Shown here: in pieces, positions 1 to 11,389 of the stretch
Layout: every line of letters begins with the position of its first letter
Position numbering within the stretch: position 1 is the first letter of the stretch
Assembly (NCBI GenBank): GCA_022478985.1
Contig: JAKSZP010012191.1
Span: forward strand, 28,152 to 92,151
DNA length: 64,000 bases
Direction: 5' to 3'
Source of the DNA: Massospora cicadina
Lineage: Eukaryota; Entomophthoromycota; Entomophthoromycetes; Entomophthorales; Entomophthoraceae
Translations under genes and position numbers: made by a program
The notes under the pieces: model-generated
Database searches by the model: none
Told to the model about the DNA's origin: nothing
Seen by the model: the letters and a program-made list of their open reading frames with translations, nothing else

Positions 1-87
1 TGCCTGTGGGCCCTCACTTGGGCACTCTTGCCTAACTGCTTTGTGGCAGTTTTCAGAGACCCCATCCGTCACAGTATACTAATCCCA
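1..87. other. Unassigned flank left of element A1
   Basis: These bases precede the first recognisable sequence of the A1 5' LTR. They may belong to whatever element A1 inserted into. Element F on the far side of A1 (from 27,304) is a candidate, but I see no clear protein homology here and no target duplication that would prove it. Confidence 0.3.
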
Positions 88-367
88 TGGACATATAGAC
101 ATTAAAACGTAATCAATTTCCCGCCCTTGGGTGCAATTTGTATGTTGATCTTCGTGATCAGCACAATAGCACTTGTACATGGACCACCTGAATGGGAGTA
201 CCTAGTTCTATTGATAGAGGCCTACTGACATCCTGATTAGGGGTATGTCAATTACTTAAATTGATGCAGGAATTTCAAAGAAGATGTATCTTGTCAGCAG
301 TATGACAAAACTCAAATCAAGAGGATCCTAGGACATTTTTGCATGTTCTTATTGCGATTTTTGTCCC
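88..367 (+). repeat. A1 5' LTR, left part
   Basis: This aligns with 26,518-26,790 of the 3' LTR. Shared blocks include the sequence ending in taatcaattt near the start and a gaggatcctagga block at 321-333. LINE L then interrupts the LTR after the gatttttgtccc motif at 356-367. Confidence 0.85.
356..367. repeat. Target-site duplication of LINE L, left copy (right copy 5,621-5,632)
   Basis: Perfect 12-bp direct repeat, gatttttgtccc, immediately flanking the LINE body. Confidence 0.9.
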
Positions 368-412
368 TAATTTTAAATTTATTTGGGGAAGGGTGACCAG
401 GGGAAAGACACT
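368..412 (-). other. 3' terminal tail of LINE L
   Basis: On the plus strand this is an AT-rich stretch followed by gggtgaccaggggaaagaca. The C3 half-LINE ends the same way (agatgaccaggggacagaca, from about 60,900). This is the probable RNA end recognised by the L reverse transcriptase (inference). Confidence 0.6.
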
Positions 413-617
413 TCCAATATGTAAATGAAAGGAAAGGAACTAATATCAGCCAAAAAGAAGGGGGAACCCTAGATAAGCAAAATCTATCTCTTGTTGCCAG
501 CAGGAACGCCAAGAAATAGAAGGGGGTTATGTGTATAGGGTCTTGAGCCACTATTGAGCACATATGCAGGAAAGGGTCTGAAGTGATGAACCAAACCAGA
601 AACTAGGATGAGACCAA

Positions 618-1350
618 TCAACGGCGACGGGATGGTAGGTACCCAAACATCCAAGCTTGAAGGTGGTTCACAAGGTGTGACTGGAACTGGCGTACAGCTT
701 CCTGGAGGGTAGTAGTAGTACCTGAGTTAGCATCCAAGACAACCGTGTGGATAGTCCACATAGCTATTGCAACCACTAAGGCTTGGAGGGAAGATGATAT
801 AGGGAAAATCAAGGACAAGGCGAAGTTGTCCTTAGATAGGCTGAAGGGCTGTGTCTGATCCTGGCAAAAGAGACGCTGAACCTCACGCCAGATCACTTTT
901 GATGAAGGGCACTCCTCCAGGCGGTGAACCAAAGTTCCATACTGGCCACACATGACACAAGATGAGTGCAAAGCATTAGAGCGCTTGGTGGTACAGTATA
1001 CCCATTTTGAGCAGTGCTACACATGGGAATGAATATGCAGATGCAAAAGAGGGTGGTGGGCATACTTCCAAATGGCTTTCTGGGTGTCGAGGGAGTAGGG
1101 GATGTCCAACATGTCCAGGTAGTCCACCCTGGCCATGACAGGGGTCCTCATGGGTATCACATTGTTCATAATGGCTTGGCTTGTACTTTACTGTGTGAAC
1201 TGAGGAATAGGACGCCCCCTCTTGGCGGTGTACCCACTGATGCGAATTCTCCACTCAGCACACCGCATGGAGGGGAGAATTTTTTGAAATGGGGCAACGT
1301 CCCATGCGGGACTGCAGCAGAAGGGTGTGAGGCAAGATTCTTTAACAAAG
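618..1350 (-). pseudogene. LINE L ORF2 C-terminal region with zf-RVT-like finger
   Basis: The frame at 618-971 starts with a finger of the form C-x2-C-x7-H-x4-C, CVMCGQYGTLVHRLEEC, followed by a tryptophan (IWREV). This resembles the zinc-binding tail found after RT in many LINE ORF2 proteins. Upstream, 976-1,350 holds degraded ORF2 sequence in several frames. In the family this tail is thought to help bind template RNA or target DNA. Frameshifts separate it from the RT. Confidence 0.75.
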
Positions 1351-1645
1351 AATAAAGTGTGTAGGATTGCGAGGTAAGGGCGCGGGAAAAATTGGAGCAG
1401 GCTGCGCGTGACTAGTGCTGTGCTGAGAGCATTGGGTTAGTAACTGCTGTGATCCAGGTGCCAAGGATTTTGGTGGCATGGACCTAAAAGTTGAGCAGGC
1501 TTATACCACCACTATAGCGAGGGCCAAGCATGACATCCAGGCGCACTGGCGGTGGGCGGCCTAACCAAATCCACCCTTGCAGAAAGGCGTATAATGAATT
1601 GAAGAAATAGAGGGAAAGGCGATGGAGTGGGCCCCAAACCAAACT

Positions 1646-3000
1646 TTAGAAAGGAGCATAGAGTTGGCTAGCACTACCCAGCCTGTAAGGGAGATTTGGC
1701 GGGCTCTGAGGGAAACTATGCGTTTTTGTAACGTTGTCCAGGATATGGTGCTCCATTACCGTAGAGGCACACCATCCCGCCTCTAGCCACACCCACAAAT
1801 GGCAAACTGGATCTGCGATGTGTCTTGGCACAAAGGGGAGCACAAGTGGGGTGGTGTGGGTTGGGCAGGGAAAGCAAACCCTGAAACAAGTTGCTGAAGC
1901 AGGTAGAAAATGGGGCGCTGGTGACCAGCGAGCTTGGTACTGACCAAGGAGAATGCTTTCGGTTTTGGAGGCGTTAAGTGCAGCGTTACTTACCCTGGAG
2001 TAAACCTGGATAGTAGCTTCAAGTGCGCATGCATCATGATTGTTAGACACCCCCACCACACAATCATCAGCAAACGCCAACATCTTGACTGGTGCTTGGC
2101 CTTGCACATGGACACCAGTAAGGCTGGCATTTACATTGCGAAGAAGTGGGTCAATGCTGAAGTTATACAAGAGTGGGCTTAGGGGGTCCCCTTGGCGTAG
2201 GCCCATTTGAGATTGAACTACATCCATGAGGAAGCCAGGGCCACGCACAGCCATTGTGGCAGATTCCGTGAGCAACATCACCCAACTAATGAAAAGATGG
2301 GGGAGGTGGAACTTGTGGAGGCAGGCTTTGAAGTTATCCCAGTTGACCCTATCAAGCTTTCTGTTGGTCTAAAAAAACAAGTGCTCCAGAAGCCGTGGAT
2401 TGGCGGACGTTGGCTACATTATGTATGTCATCCCAAATAGACCGTTTGGGAATGAAGCCAAATTGCTCAGGGAAAATGAGCAGAGGCAACTACCCCTAGG
2501 CGGTTTGCCATGATTTTATTAAAAAGTTTAGTATCTGTGTTAGTAAGAGATATGTGGTGCCAGTTGACCAAGCCCATCTTATCCCCTTTCTTATATAACG
2601 CGACCATGTAGGGCTCTTGTCCTCCAGGGAGGAGGCGCGCCTCCATTAGACATTGGTTCTTTGTGGCAAGCAGCAAGGAGGAAAAACATTTAAAGTATCT
2701 TTTATAAAACTCACAAGGAATACCATCTGGACCTGAGCATTTCCTGTACAGTGCACCGCAAATGGCAGACCAGAGTTCATCCTGAGAATTAAATTCATCA
2801 ACTCCAGATAATGGGAAATGGTGCGGATATGTGCACTTTTGTGAAATTTGTTAACTTCAGCTGTCTGAACTGCATTGGAGTGATACAATTTGGAGTAGTA
2901 ATTTTTAACTTTAATTTCCACTTCAGCTGGAGTATCTGCGACGGAATGGTCTGTCTACCTCACATGTGTGCAGGCCAAGCTCTGTCTTTGTACAAAATTT
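1646..3000 (-). pseudogene. LINE L reverse transcriptase domain
   Basis: Classical non-LTR RT blocks are visible. Near 2,500-2,620 is YKKGDKMGLVNWHHISL, matching the family pattern KKGD..-..NWRPISL. Near 2,360 is LDRVNW. At about 2,160-2,200 is GLRQGDPLSPLLY. At about 2,060 the catalytic box reads AFADD. The FADD box is intact, but frameshifts lie between the blocks. The frame at 1,646-2,281 carries the last two blocks. The enzyme would synthesise cDNA at the nicked target site. Confidence 0.9.
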
Positions 3001-3121
3001 TTGAAAAAAGTAGGTGAATCACATGTTACTTGCCGTTGTATTCATTGCATTATACTGAATACAAACTCAATGTTTGTGTTGCCTTATCAGTGCGTTGAGG
3101 AGAGTGGACACCTCTGCCCAC

Positions 3122-4100
3122 TTATGACCCCAAGCTGGGTGTAGCCTGCTTCAGGGACATTAGATTCCAGGTGGTCCACTTCTGCCAGCGTGCGCAAAAT
3201 GGCTGCTGAGGCAGCCTGAGAGTGGCATAATGAAATGTGGCATGCCTGAAGGATGGTATTTGCTTAGAAGGTTGACCAAGTAGATAGTGGGTCTGCACAT
3301 AATCGTGTGGCAAATTCTGGAGCTGAGGTTTCAGTGTCCACCCATGAGGAAAACCTGGGCAACGTGATCTCAGCTGAGTGAAGTTTGCACCACTTTGGCA
3401 TCTGCGCTGCTGGATGTGATAAATAGAAGGAAATCAATACCATCCTGTGGTCAGATAAATTGAATTTTGTCATCATAAAGTGGGCAATTTAAGACTGAAA
3501 TTTCAATGGTGTGATAATAAGGTCAATGTATGTCATAGACCTCAGCTGGCCGTTGTGCACATGGGGACAAGTCATGTTTGTGAGCAGCGGTGCATGATGT
3601 GGCAGAGTATCAAACAACCCCAAAGTGGCCTTTAGAACACGAAGTTCTACGTGCCCTTGTGAGGGTGTAGGTGATTAGGGACAGCGGTCAGCGGCTGGGT
3701 TGGTCCAGAAGTTCATGTCGCGCACCACAAATTGGTCAGGGGGAAGAGGGAGGGAATTAATGGCTGAGAAGAATTTCCATCAAGTTTGTGCACAGGTTGG
3801 GGCATATATGTTAATGGCAGCGTGCACTTCATCATCCCATGAAAAGGATACAATAAGGACATGGCTGCTGAGGTAATAATTGATAAAATGAATTTAAAAT
3901 TATGGGTTGCTCAAACAAACACCCCTCAGTGTGGTGACCAAAAGGAAAGGGAAGGGAGGAGCATGGTTGCCCATGTGTCCTCTGCACCTCATAAACACTG
4001 GGTTTCCTGAATAGCCAGTATATCCACGGGTAAATTACTTTTTTAAAAAACTCAGTTTCCTAGCCCAGGACGGTGAGGCCTTAAGTCCAGCAATGTTCAA
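3122..4100 (-). pseudogene. LINE L AP-type endonuclease domain
   Basis: The minus strand gives an N-terminal ILAIQET-like motif near 4,020, a central MNFWTNPAADRCPN segment near 3,690-3,720 and the terminal SDHRMVLISF motif at about 3,430-3,460. SDH is the hallmark C-terminal catalytic motif of LINE endonucleases, which nick the target to prime reverse transcription. Stops and frameshifts are frequent. Confidence 0.75.
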
Positions 4101-4439
4101 CATCCCTATAGTAAAGGCTCCTCCCATCGCACCTTAGGTGTGAGGGAAAGGGCACCCATGCCCTTCAGCTTTTCTTTTTCAGCATGTCTCTGCATGACAG
4201 CACGGGTATTCTGTGCTCTGGATTATGGTTCAGTATGGGATGGTTTTGCTGCGGGGTTGGCATTGACTTTTGCCTTCTGCTTTTTTCCCACTGTGGAACG
4301 AATTTTTGGTGTTGTGTGCACATGAATTGCACCATCGCATGATGGGAAAATTTTGACAAGGATATTGGTAGGTGACTCAGTTTCAATTGAGGCTTGGTAG
4401 CATTGGTCAGGTGAAACTGACTCACTCATTGGGTTGTCA

Positions 4440-5532
4440 GCTTGGGTGGCCTAATCTTATTAGTGGAAGGATTCATGAGCCGCTTCTGCAGCAAATGACT
4501 TGATGTCCTCCTGGAGCTGGGCAGGCGGGATCATGGATGCAGCTGTGGCTGCCACCTTGGCTGCCGCTCTGCAGGCCTGCTTGGCCTTCTTATGCTCCTG
4601 CGGGGACACAGGATTTACTTGAATGTAGCACCCAGGAACGCCCCATGGGAAGGCAGCGTCAGTGTCTATTGCTGGTTCATAGTGGGCATCTGCACCGCTC
4701 ATTGCATCTGGGATAATTTCGTTTTGAGTAATGACCTCCTTGGTGATGCAGGTATGGGTCTTATGGCCAAAAGCGTGAAAGAAGGTGCAGATAGGAGGAG
4801 CGCTATCCAAGGTGACCCATAATGGGTGGAATTCTTGCCCACCAATTTCCACAAAAGCGGTGTGGGGGATTTGGGTCAAATCTTCTGCTACCCTTGCAGA
4901 TGAGGTGAGTATAGCAATCACTTTGCCCGTTCACAGGTCCAGCATAGCATAAAGTGCTGCATCTCAAAGGATTGAATTTCCTCATATTTGGTTAGCCCAG
5001 CCTTGAGGTGGTGCTCCAGCACGGTGCGCTTAATTGTAGGTAAGAAGTCAAAAGTAACAAAATTTGATTAGATCTAGTCCAGAGAGTGCACTTTATGTCA
5101 ACTACCTGTTGACCATCTGGGAGGTCCACCACCACCCGCACTTTTGTGGCTTCATCTGTTGCATTTTTGTTTTTGAACCCAAAATCCAACCAACTGCGGG
5201 GCTGGAGTGCGGTGCAATGTACACTGCATTTGGGAAATGTGTGTGTACATCTCCACAAAACTTCTCCCAAAGCGCCATTTGTTGTATATCCAGGAAGACT
5301 AGCACCCCATGTTCCACTGACAACTGTGGCTGGGAGTGCAGTGTATTAATAAACTGGTTGCAGCATGCTTGCCAGGACAAAATTCTAGGGAAATGCTAAT
5401 CACCGGTTTTTTACTATTGTTTTTATCTAGGCCGCCAGTATCACTGGGGCGTTTATAAAACTTGTTTGGTGTGGGGCCCACTCCTGTGCCCTTAACTTTG
5501 CTCACCCAACTGCCACCCAACATTGGGTGCAC
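4440..5532 (-). pseudogene. LINE L ORF1 (nucleic-acid-binding, CCHC remnant)
   Basis: The best frame (4,460-4,921) contains EIGGQEFHPLWVTLDSAPPI followed by CTFFHAFGHKTHTC. The latter looks like a C-x2-C-x4-H-x4-C knuckle whose second cysteine is now phenylalanine. An aromatic-rich N-terminal half lies at 5,100-5,400. ORF1 proteins coat LINE RNA. The frame is broken into at least three pieces. Confidence 0.65.
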
Positions 5533-5620
5533 ATTAATGTACTCGATGAGATTATCAAACTTACCTAGACTTGAATTGACTATGTTGCAAAAGTGTTTTT
5601 AATAAGAGAGAAAAGTTTTT

Positions 5621-6145
5621 GATTTTTGTCCCCAAAATCCTCCTAGTTTTGTGAGTATTTTTCCACCAATAAACCTAGCAATATGTCTCAGTCAAACCAG
5701 CTCAAGGGCTGAACTGAGGTGGAAAATAATATGTTGAAATTGCATGCTTGAATGTGGCCCGGAGAAGCCCTAGAGGTATAAATAATGATGCCTGGCCTAA
5801 TGAATGATTATTAAATAAATATCATCTAATAAAAGATATATTATATTTTATCTCTTTCCTAGTTTTTATAAGAATCCATTTTTTGGAGAGCGTATCAACA
5901 AGCTGGAAGTGCCAAATCCACAGTTTCTACCTTTGCCTGCCTCAGAAGAAGTTTCTGATTACAAAGGGAAAATTAAGCCCAAAATTGACCAGAAGAGTCA
6001 GGGCTATTTTAATACACCTAGTGAGTTTCTGAACAGTCAAAATACCATAAGCCACTGGCTAAATTGAGGATTTTTTTGCTGAACTTTGTCCCAATTAAAC
6101 ATATAGGAATCTAATTATCAAGCGAGCAATCCTTGGTATTTAACA
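5621..6145 (+). repeat. A1 5' LTR, right part
   Basis: Aligns with about 26,790-27,303 of the 3' LTR, including the tttttataagag region and the terminal tttaaca. The LTR ends at 6,145, just before the primer-binding site. Confidence 0.85.
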
Positions 6146-6147
6146 AC

Positions 6148-6155
6148 TGGTGCTC
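6148..6155 (+). promoter_or_regulatory. A1 primer-binding site
   Basis: tggtgctc begins two bases after the LTR end and is complementary to a tRNA 3' end reading GAGCACCA. The same octamer, or a one-base variant, follows the 5' LTR of A2, B1, B2, H and J. Confidence 0.7.
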
Positions 6156-6379
6156 ACTCAAAATCAGTGACACTCTCAGAAATGGATTCACACAACTAGT
6201 TTCTAAGCAGATTCAGCCAATGATAAAGTGACAACAAGATGGAAATTATTGCAAGGAATTCTCAGATTATTTTAATACCAGCCTCTAAGGCTCTGATGTG
6301 GGTACCTCCTACTCCCTGGATCTTATCACATTGGGGGGAGCGCATCCAGATACAAGCCCGATTGACCTTAAATCTGAAA

Positions 6380-8001
6380 GCATAAAAGCTATGATGGAAA
6401 CTCTATATCAGTTTTTAGGATTGGTAATCACAAATTGATCCCTCCTTTGGCCTGTTCTATTACCTTAAGGACCAGGCGATCAAGATGGAGATATACATGA
6501 AGTACCATGACGCAACCATGGCATCTCTTGCCAGACGTCTCATAGACAGTCAAGCAACTAAAAAATTCCTGGTTAACTTTTTTCAACCCTCAATCAAGCA
6601 TACCCAGAAAATTCTTGCTATAAAAATCTAGAACTCATGAAAATACTACCAAGTGCAAGGGGAGGAACAATCTTTCTGAAATGCTCTACTGGACAAACTA
6701 AATTCTAGTTTTACTAAAGTTCAAAAAGCAAATGTGGATAATACAAGACTTGCTAATGAAGCTCATGAGAGATTAAGCACCCTCAAGGATCTTCTAAACA
6801 ATGGAGTACTGAAGATAGCTGCAGAAGTTCTTGCTCACCATGAGCTATTGCACAAATGGGTACAAAAAATGAATACTTGCTGTCAAAAACTGGAAATTCA
6901 TTTTAATTCTTATTATCTCAGTCAGAATGACTTATCATACATGCCACTTTGGGCCAAAGAAATCACCAGGAGTTAAATGCAAAGCACAATGACTTCAAGA
7001 ATTATGGCTGGGTCGAGATGGATACTGTAAACAAAAACTTAAAAGACCTTGCAGCAAAACCAGCCTTCCTGAATAGGGATGAAGAGGATTCACAAATCAA
7101 AGAGAATATCTAAAAAATTTGGACTGTGGTGTCAAGATTTCATGACAGAAATACTGAAATTACTCATGAGAATTGGAAACTCAGAATGCAATATCAACCA
7201 AAAATTCCCAAGTAGACAGTATGGCCAAAGATATTAGAAGCATAAAATCCAATCAAGTTTTATTTGAAGAGGAGTATAATAACCTTAAAAAAGAATCCAA
7301 ATCCCTCAAAAAACAAAACTGCCAGTGTTCACCCAGACTTGACAAAAGAGAAATGGGAAAAAGCTCTGCTCATTCAGCCAAAAACCAGTTTGGAAAAACA
7401 ACTAAGGGCTGAATTCAAGAATCAGAATACAGTAGTTCAGAGCAATATCATGAAATTGAATCATCAGAACTCAACACCGATGTAGAAACTGATCTTTTGA
7501 ACATCCATTCTATGCCTAGAGTTCTGGAATCAATCCCAACTCCAGATACTCCCCAATGGGAAAGAGGGCCAATTCTGAAAAATGATACACCAAGACGTTC
7601 AATAAGCAATAAAACCCCTATGCCCAAAACAAGGTGAGATGACTTTAAGCATTGACTCTACCAAAGTTCAATAAGGATGGGAACGTTCACTCTTTCCTCA
7701 AGCTACTTGAAAAAGCAATGAGGGGAGCATCAGACCATGCAAAAGGATCAGCACTGATAAACTCACTCAATGCCCATGGCCATGACCTCATTATGCCCTA
7801 TTTGGGCGATGATTGGTCCTATATGGATGCCAAAATTGCAGTGACAAAACATTTTGGAGGGCCTGAGAGATTAGAAACAAAAAAAGAGAGCTTCTTAATA
7901 TTGAATTCAAGCAGAATGAGACTATTAAGGACATTGCTGACAGATTTTTTCATGAGGCTTAAGTTCTGCATGGGTGTAATGCAATAGATAAGTTTAACGT
8001 T
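6380..8001 (+). pseudogene. A1 gag, N-terminal and central part
   Basis: Broken frames include 6,734-6,976, a lysine- and glutamine-rich probable coiled coil at 7,173-7,485, and 7,652-7,987. The last reads LPKFNKDGNVHSFLKLLEKA, then DWSYMDAKIAVTKHFGG, typical of a Gypsy capsid region. The A2 copy (47,936-49,111, minus) aligns with it. After 8,001 a SINE interrupts the frame. Gag would form the virus-like particle. Confidence 0.75.
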
Positions 8002-8018
8002 AAGATTACAATAAGACA

Positions 8019-8302
8019 GGGGGTAGAAGGCGAGTCAGTAAGGGCGTACAGCTACCAACCTGAAGGTTGCGGGTTTGATTCCCACCCTTTGCACATCGAT
8101 CAGGGTGCCAGCCAAAGGAAGCTATTGGCGGCTAGTAGTTCTAATACCACGAAAAAGCTTACCCATGACGTAACCAGAAAAATTTGAGTCCCGATCTGGA
8201 GGTGGAAAAACTTTCTTCTACGGAGTTGACCCTGTTCAGGTTTCATGTCATTTCTTTCTTTCAGTAATGCCTGTCCCCTGGTTGGCTTGACTCAGTTAAA
8301 TA
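8019..8302 (+). mobile_element. tRNA-derived SINE inserted in A1 gag
   Basis: A 284-bp insert is flanked by a perfect 17-bp duplication, aagattacaataagaca, at 8,002-8,018 and 8,303-8,319. Its head resembles a tRNA: an A-box-like agtcagtaagggc at about 8,033-8,045 and a B box ggtttgattcc at 8,072-8,082, so RNA polymerase III transcription is likely (inference). Its tail (8,264-8,302), gtaatgcctgtcccctgg and onward to ttaaataa, matches the 3' end of half-LINE C2 (55,779-55,822). Confidence 0.9.
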
Positions 8303-8319
8303 AAGATTACAATAAGACA

Positions 8320-8700
8320 TGCAGTTATGCCCTTATGTGAAATGCACAATGTCATGATGCCTTCGTTTGATGGAAGCATGGAAATCCAAGAGCTTACCAA
8401 TTACTTGAGAAGCTGTTCCCATAACTTTAATACATTTAATTGGCCCAAGGATCATCAAAAATTCTGATTTTTGGGCCCAAAAAGCAACACTATGTCTGAC
8501 CAGGGGAAAATTTCCAAACTACTAACCAAAAATTCGAGCAAAAGCATCAAACAGGACCAATTACATGTCACAACTGTTGTCAAAAGTGGCATTTTGCTAA
8601 CCAATGCAACAGACAGTCCAACAAAAAGCCTGGGGTCAACGTTGCTCTAGAAATCAACAGTGACAGTGCGGTGGGAAAAGGGCAGGTGGAGTAGAGGCGT
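8320..8700 (+). pseudogene. A1 gag C-terminus with CCHC knuckle
   Basis: After the SINE the gag sequence resumes. At about 8,560-8,605 it encodes CHNCCQKWHFANQC, an intact C-x2-C-x4-H-x4-C zinc knuckle for RNA binding, followed by a lysine-rich stretch. The A2 equivalent lies at about 46,290-46,370 on the minus strand. Frames upstream of the knuckle are shifted. Confidence 0.8.
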
Positions 8701-9600
8701 AATGCTTTAACTCCACCAAAGTTCAAACCATTTCACCTGACCCTGGCGAGCTCTTTAGAGGCAAAGATGTCACTGAAGATAACCATTATCATATTGTGGC
8801 CAATGATGTCATGATGGTCACTACTCAGGCCACAGAAAAAGCAACTAAACCCTGAAAAATTATTAAAGAAGCTGAGAAGAGGTATCAAAATCTTACTCAA
8901 AACAGATTATTGATCAGGGTTTAGATCTCCAACCTTGACGTTCATCTGCCCTACCTTTGCTTAACAACGTACAAGTAGCCATTCCCATGAAGATCTTAGC
9001 ATATAACTTCTCAGATAATTGCTCAAGTCTGCAATCAAACCTGAAATAGGGCAGTAGTTACAGTATTCACACAATAAGTACCTCTGAAAAATACTCTGAA
9101 TGTACTTATGTGGATATAGCAGTAAACAAGGTGCAAATTGAGCCATTGTCAATAGTGGTGCTCCTATCAATATAGTCAGCACAAAGTTGATTAAAAAACT
9201 GAAAATTGCGCCTGATGGTATCTATGTCAGAAATATGGTACAGCTGGAGCTCATACAACTAAACTCACTGGGCGAATACAGTACCCTACCTCTCAGATTT
9301 AGATTTGTAGTAGTAACAGCACCTGCTATAGTTTTGCCAAATATGAACCATGATATCCTAATTGGGACTGATTTCCTAAGGAGATATAGAGTTGTTACCA
9401 ATCATAAGGACATAATCTCACCATCCTTGGCCAGGCTATTCTGCTTTACTATAACCAGGATAGGGCAGTTGAGAAAAAGAAACCCAGCCTATTCATAAAT
9501 CTGGCCTACAAAGATGGAGTAGTCCAAATCGAGTATGTTAAAGCGCAGTCAAAGATAAAAACACTACCCACCCAGATCAATGAGTCAAAGGGCATTCTAC
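8701..9600 (+). pseudogene. A1 retropepsin (protease) region
   Basis: 8,701-9,100 is a linker with no clear domain. From about 9,142 the frame reads IVNSGAPINIVSTKLIKKL, the retropepsin core, then LPNMNHDILIGTDFLRRY, the conserved ILG-type segment. The catalytic aspartate expected in D-S-G is asparagine (codon 9,151-9,153), so the enzyme would be inactive. Further linker runs to the B1 insertion. Confidence 0.8.
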
Positions 9601-9625
9601 TTTGGTCAAATCAGCATATTACTAT

Positions 9626-10121
9626 TGTTATAAAATTTGCATTATCAATGAGATACGTTGTAAACGATTTTCTCAGGGTTCAACTCACTGAGCAATAGGA
9701 TCAATGATATGAGGATCGTTGCCCTTGAACCAACAGAAATAAACTTATTAATAAATATGGAGCACTTGCTCCCACTATACTCTTTTAAATAATATAATAG
9801 CTATAGCGGCTCTTCTCTGTTCCGCTCACTCTGAACTAATAACAACCTAAACTCCTCAATCATCTCATCCCGCTTGTATTGTAGTGACTTTGAATATTAC
9901 CACTTTCATGGCTTAGTAATTCACTTCGCCATACCTCATTAGTTCCGCCAATTCTTCATTCATTAATTCACAATTACCCAATTCAGGCGATTTCCCGACA
10001 GCCCAATATCGCCTCATTTTGAGGTGCTTGAATTAATCATACCCAAAAAAACTCGGCGGATTCCATCCATTCCACCATCTTGAATTAGGGCTTATTGTCC
10101 AGTCATATTGGAATTGCGACA
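9626..10121 (-). repeat. B1 3' LTR
   Basis: About 496 bp, aligning with 15,054-15,548 and with the B2 LTRs. Shared blocks include the sequence around cagggttcaac and the terminal tccagtcatat region. Confidence 0.85.
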
Positions 10122-11090
10122 TTACTCCCTCCTTGACTGTAAGATAAGGCTCCTATTGCTTATACACCTGGAGAAACTTCGCATGCTCTTGGTTGATGAT
10201 TCAACTGCTAGCGGGGTCCTTGATAATAGATGCATACATACCTGTCTTCTCATAACTTCAAATGGCTTAATCCAGATACTGGCCAACTTGTGTTTCCGCC
10301 CAAACCCATGTTGATCATGGAATAAAACCATGTCTCTAGCTTTGAATTGTTCTAGGCCACTTCACTGTGTTTGATCAGCAGCCTGGTTTTTGATTTTTTG
10401 GCTAAGCTGAATGAGTATGCTTCAATTTGTAATTTAATCAGTGTATTTGTTAGGGTGGTCAAATAGCATTGCAGATCCATTCCGCCAGTGTCCTCTACAC
10501 AAGCATATATGAGCACAGGCAAAGTGGGGTGCCGTCTGTAAAAAAATTGGAATGGGCTTTTCCCATGGCAAAATGGTAGCTAATGTTGTAGGCAAACACC
10601 GTGGTAGAAAGGAGGGTACTTTAATCAAATGGCCTATCTGTGACCAACTTCCATAGTATGTTCACCAGGGTCCCATTGACCCATTCAACCATTCCGTTGG
10701 ACTCAGGGTGATATGGGGTTGTTAGAACCCTGCAGATGGCCATCATTTCATTGAGCTTGAGAAGTATGTGAGAGATAAAATTGATAACATTGTCAGCAAG
10801 GATAAATGCGGACAGCTGTGATGCTGAATGATGCACTCCATTACAAACTTAGCCACAGTAACTGCCCCCAAGTCCCAAATGGCCCGCACCTCAGCCCACC
10901 TGGTCAAGTGGTCAATTGCCACCAGGATATACTTAGACTGGTTAGCTCCTGTTGGCAGAGGACCAATAACATCAAGGGAAACCGTAGGCCAAGCAAAGTG
11001 TGGCTTCACTAACCAGTATGAGGTCTTCCAGTGGAACAGCTTTTCCACTTGGCACTGGTGACAGGAGGAGATAGTATCAAGCACTGAAGT
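10122..11090 (-). pseudogene. B1 integrase region
   Basis: At about 10,990-11,084 is SSCHQCQVEK (the C-x2-C half of the zinc domain), then SLDVIGPLPTGANQSKYI and IDHLTRWAEV, the start of the catalytic core. Frame 10,621-10,836 carries PYHPESNGMVEWVNGTL, containing the core glutamate. Downstream, 10,140-10,430 encodes the C-terminal DNA-binding part in broken frames. Integrase would insert the cDNA. Confidence 0.8.
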
Positions 11091-11389
11091 TCATGCTTTC
11101 CCAGTAATACCGAGGCTGCAATAAATTCCAATGTATTGCGCATGCCACCATGCCCAACTTCCTAATGTGCGCTCATGATAATGTTAGGCCACGTTGAAGG
11201 TCATGAAAATTTTAGTGTGGAGTTGCCGATCCACTTGTACAACTCACCATTTCATTGGAAAGTATTGGCTCGCATTTCATTCAATGCCTAAAATGACTTG
11301 CAGCAGCACATCATTTACTCTCCACTGAGTATCTTGTCATACATAATATTGCTCAGATCTTCTGTAACTGCAATAGTTGGTAGCCTCAA

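Larger units (their letters stand above)
368..5620 (-). mobile_element. LINE L (endonuclease-type non-LTR retrotransposon) inside the A1 LTR
   Basis: A 5.25-kb minus-strand insertion is flanked by the 12-bp direct repeat gatttttgtccc at 356-367 and 5,621-5,632. The uninterrupted A1 3' LTR has one copy of the equivalent sequence near 26,795. Reading leftward, L contains a CCHC-type ORF1, an AP-type endonuclease, RT, and a C-terminal cysteine/histidine finger, the layout of fungal Tad1-like and related LINEs (family knowledge). The 3' terminus at the left edge is an AT-rich tail rather than a long poly-A. Many stops and frameshifts show that the copy is dead. Confidence 0.9.

Noticed and set aside
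1014..1355. 113-aa plus-strand open frame
   Set aside because: It lies antisense to the LINE L ORF2 and shows no domain; a shadow frame.
8028..8090. Possible genuine tRNA gene
   Set aside because: It has a B box and tRNA-like arms, but it is the head of a 284-bp element bounded by a perfect 17-bp duplication with a LINE-like tail, so it is a SINE.
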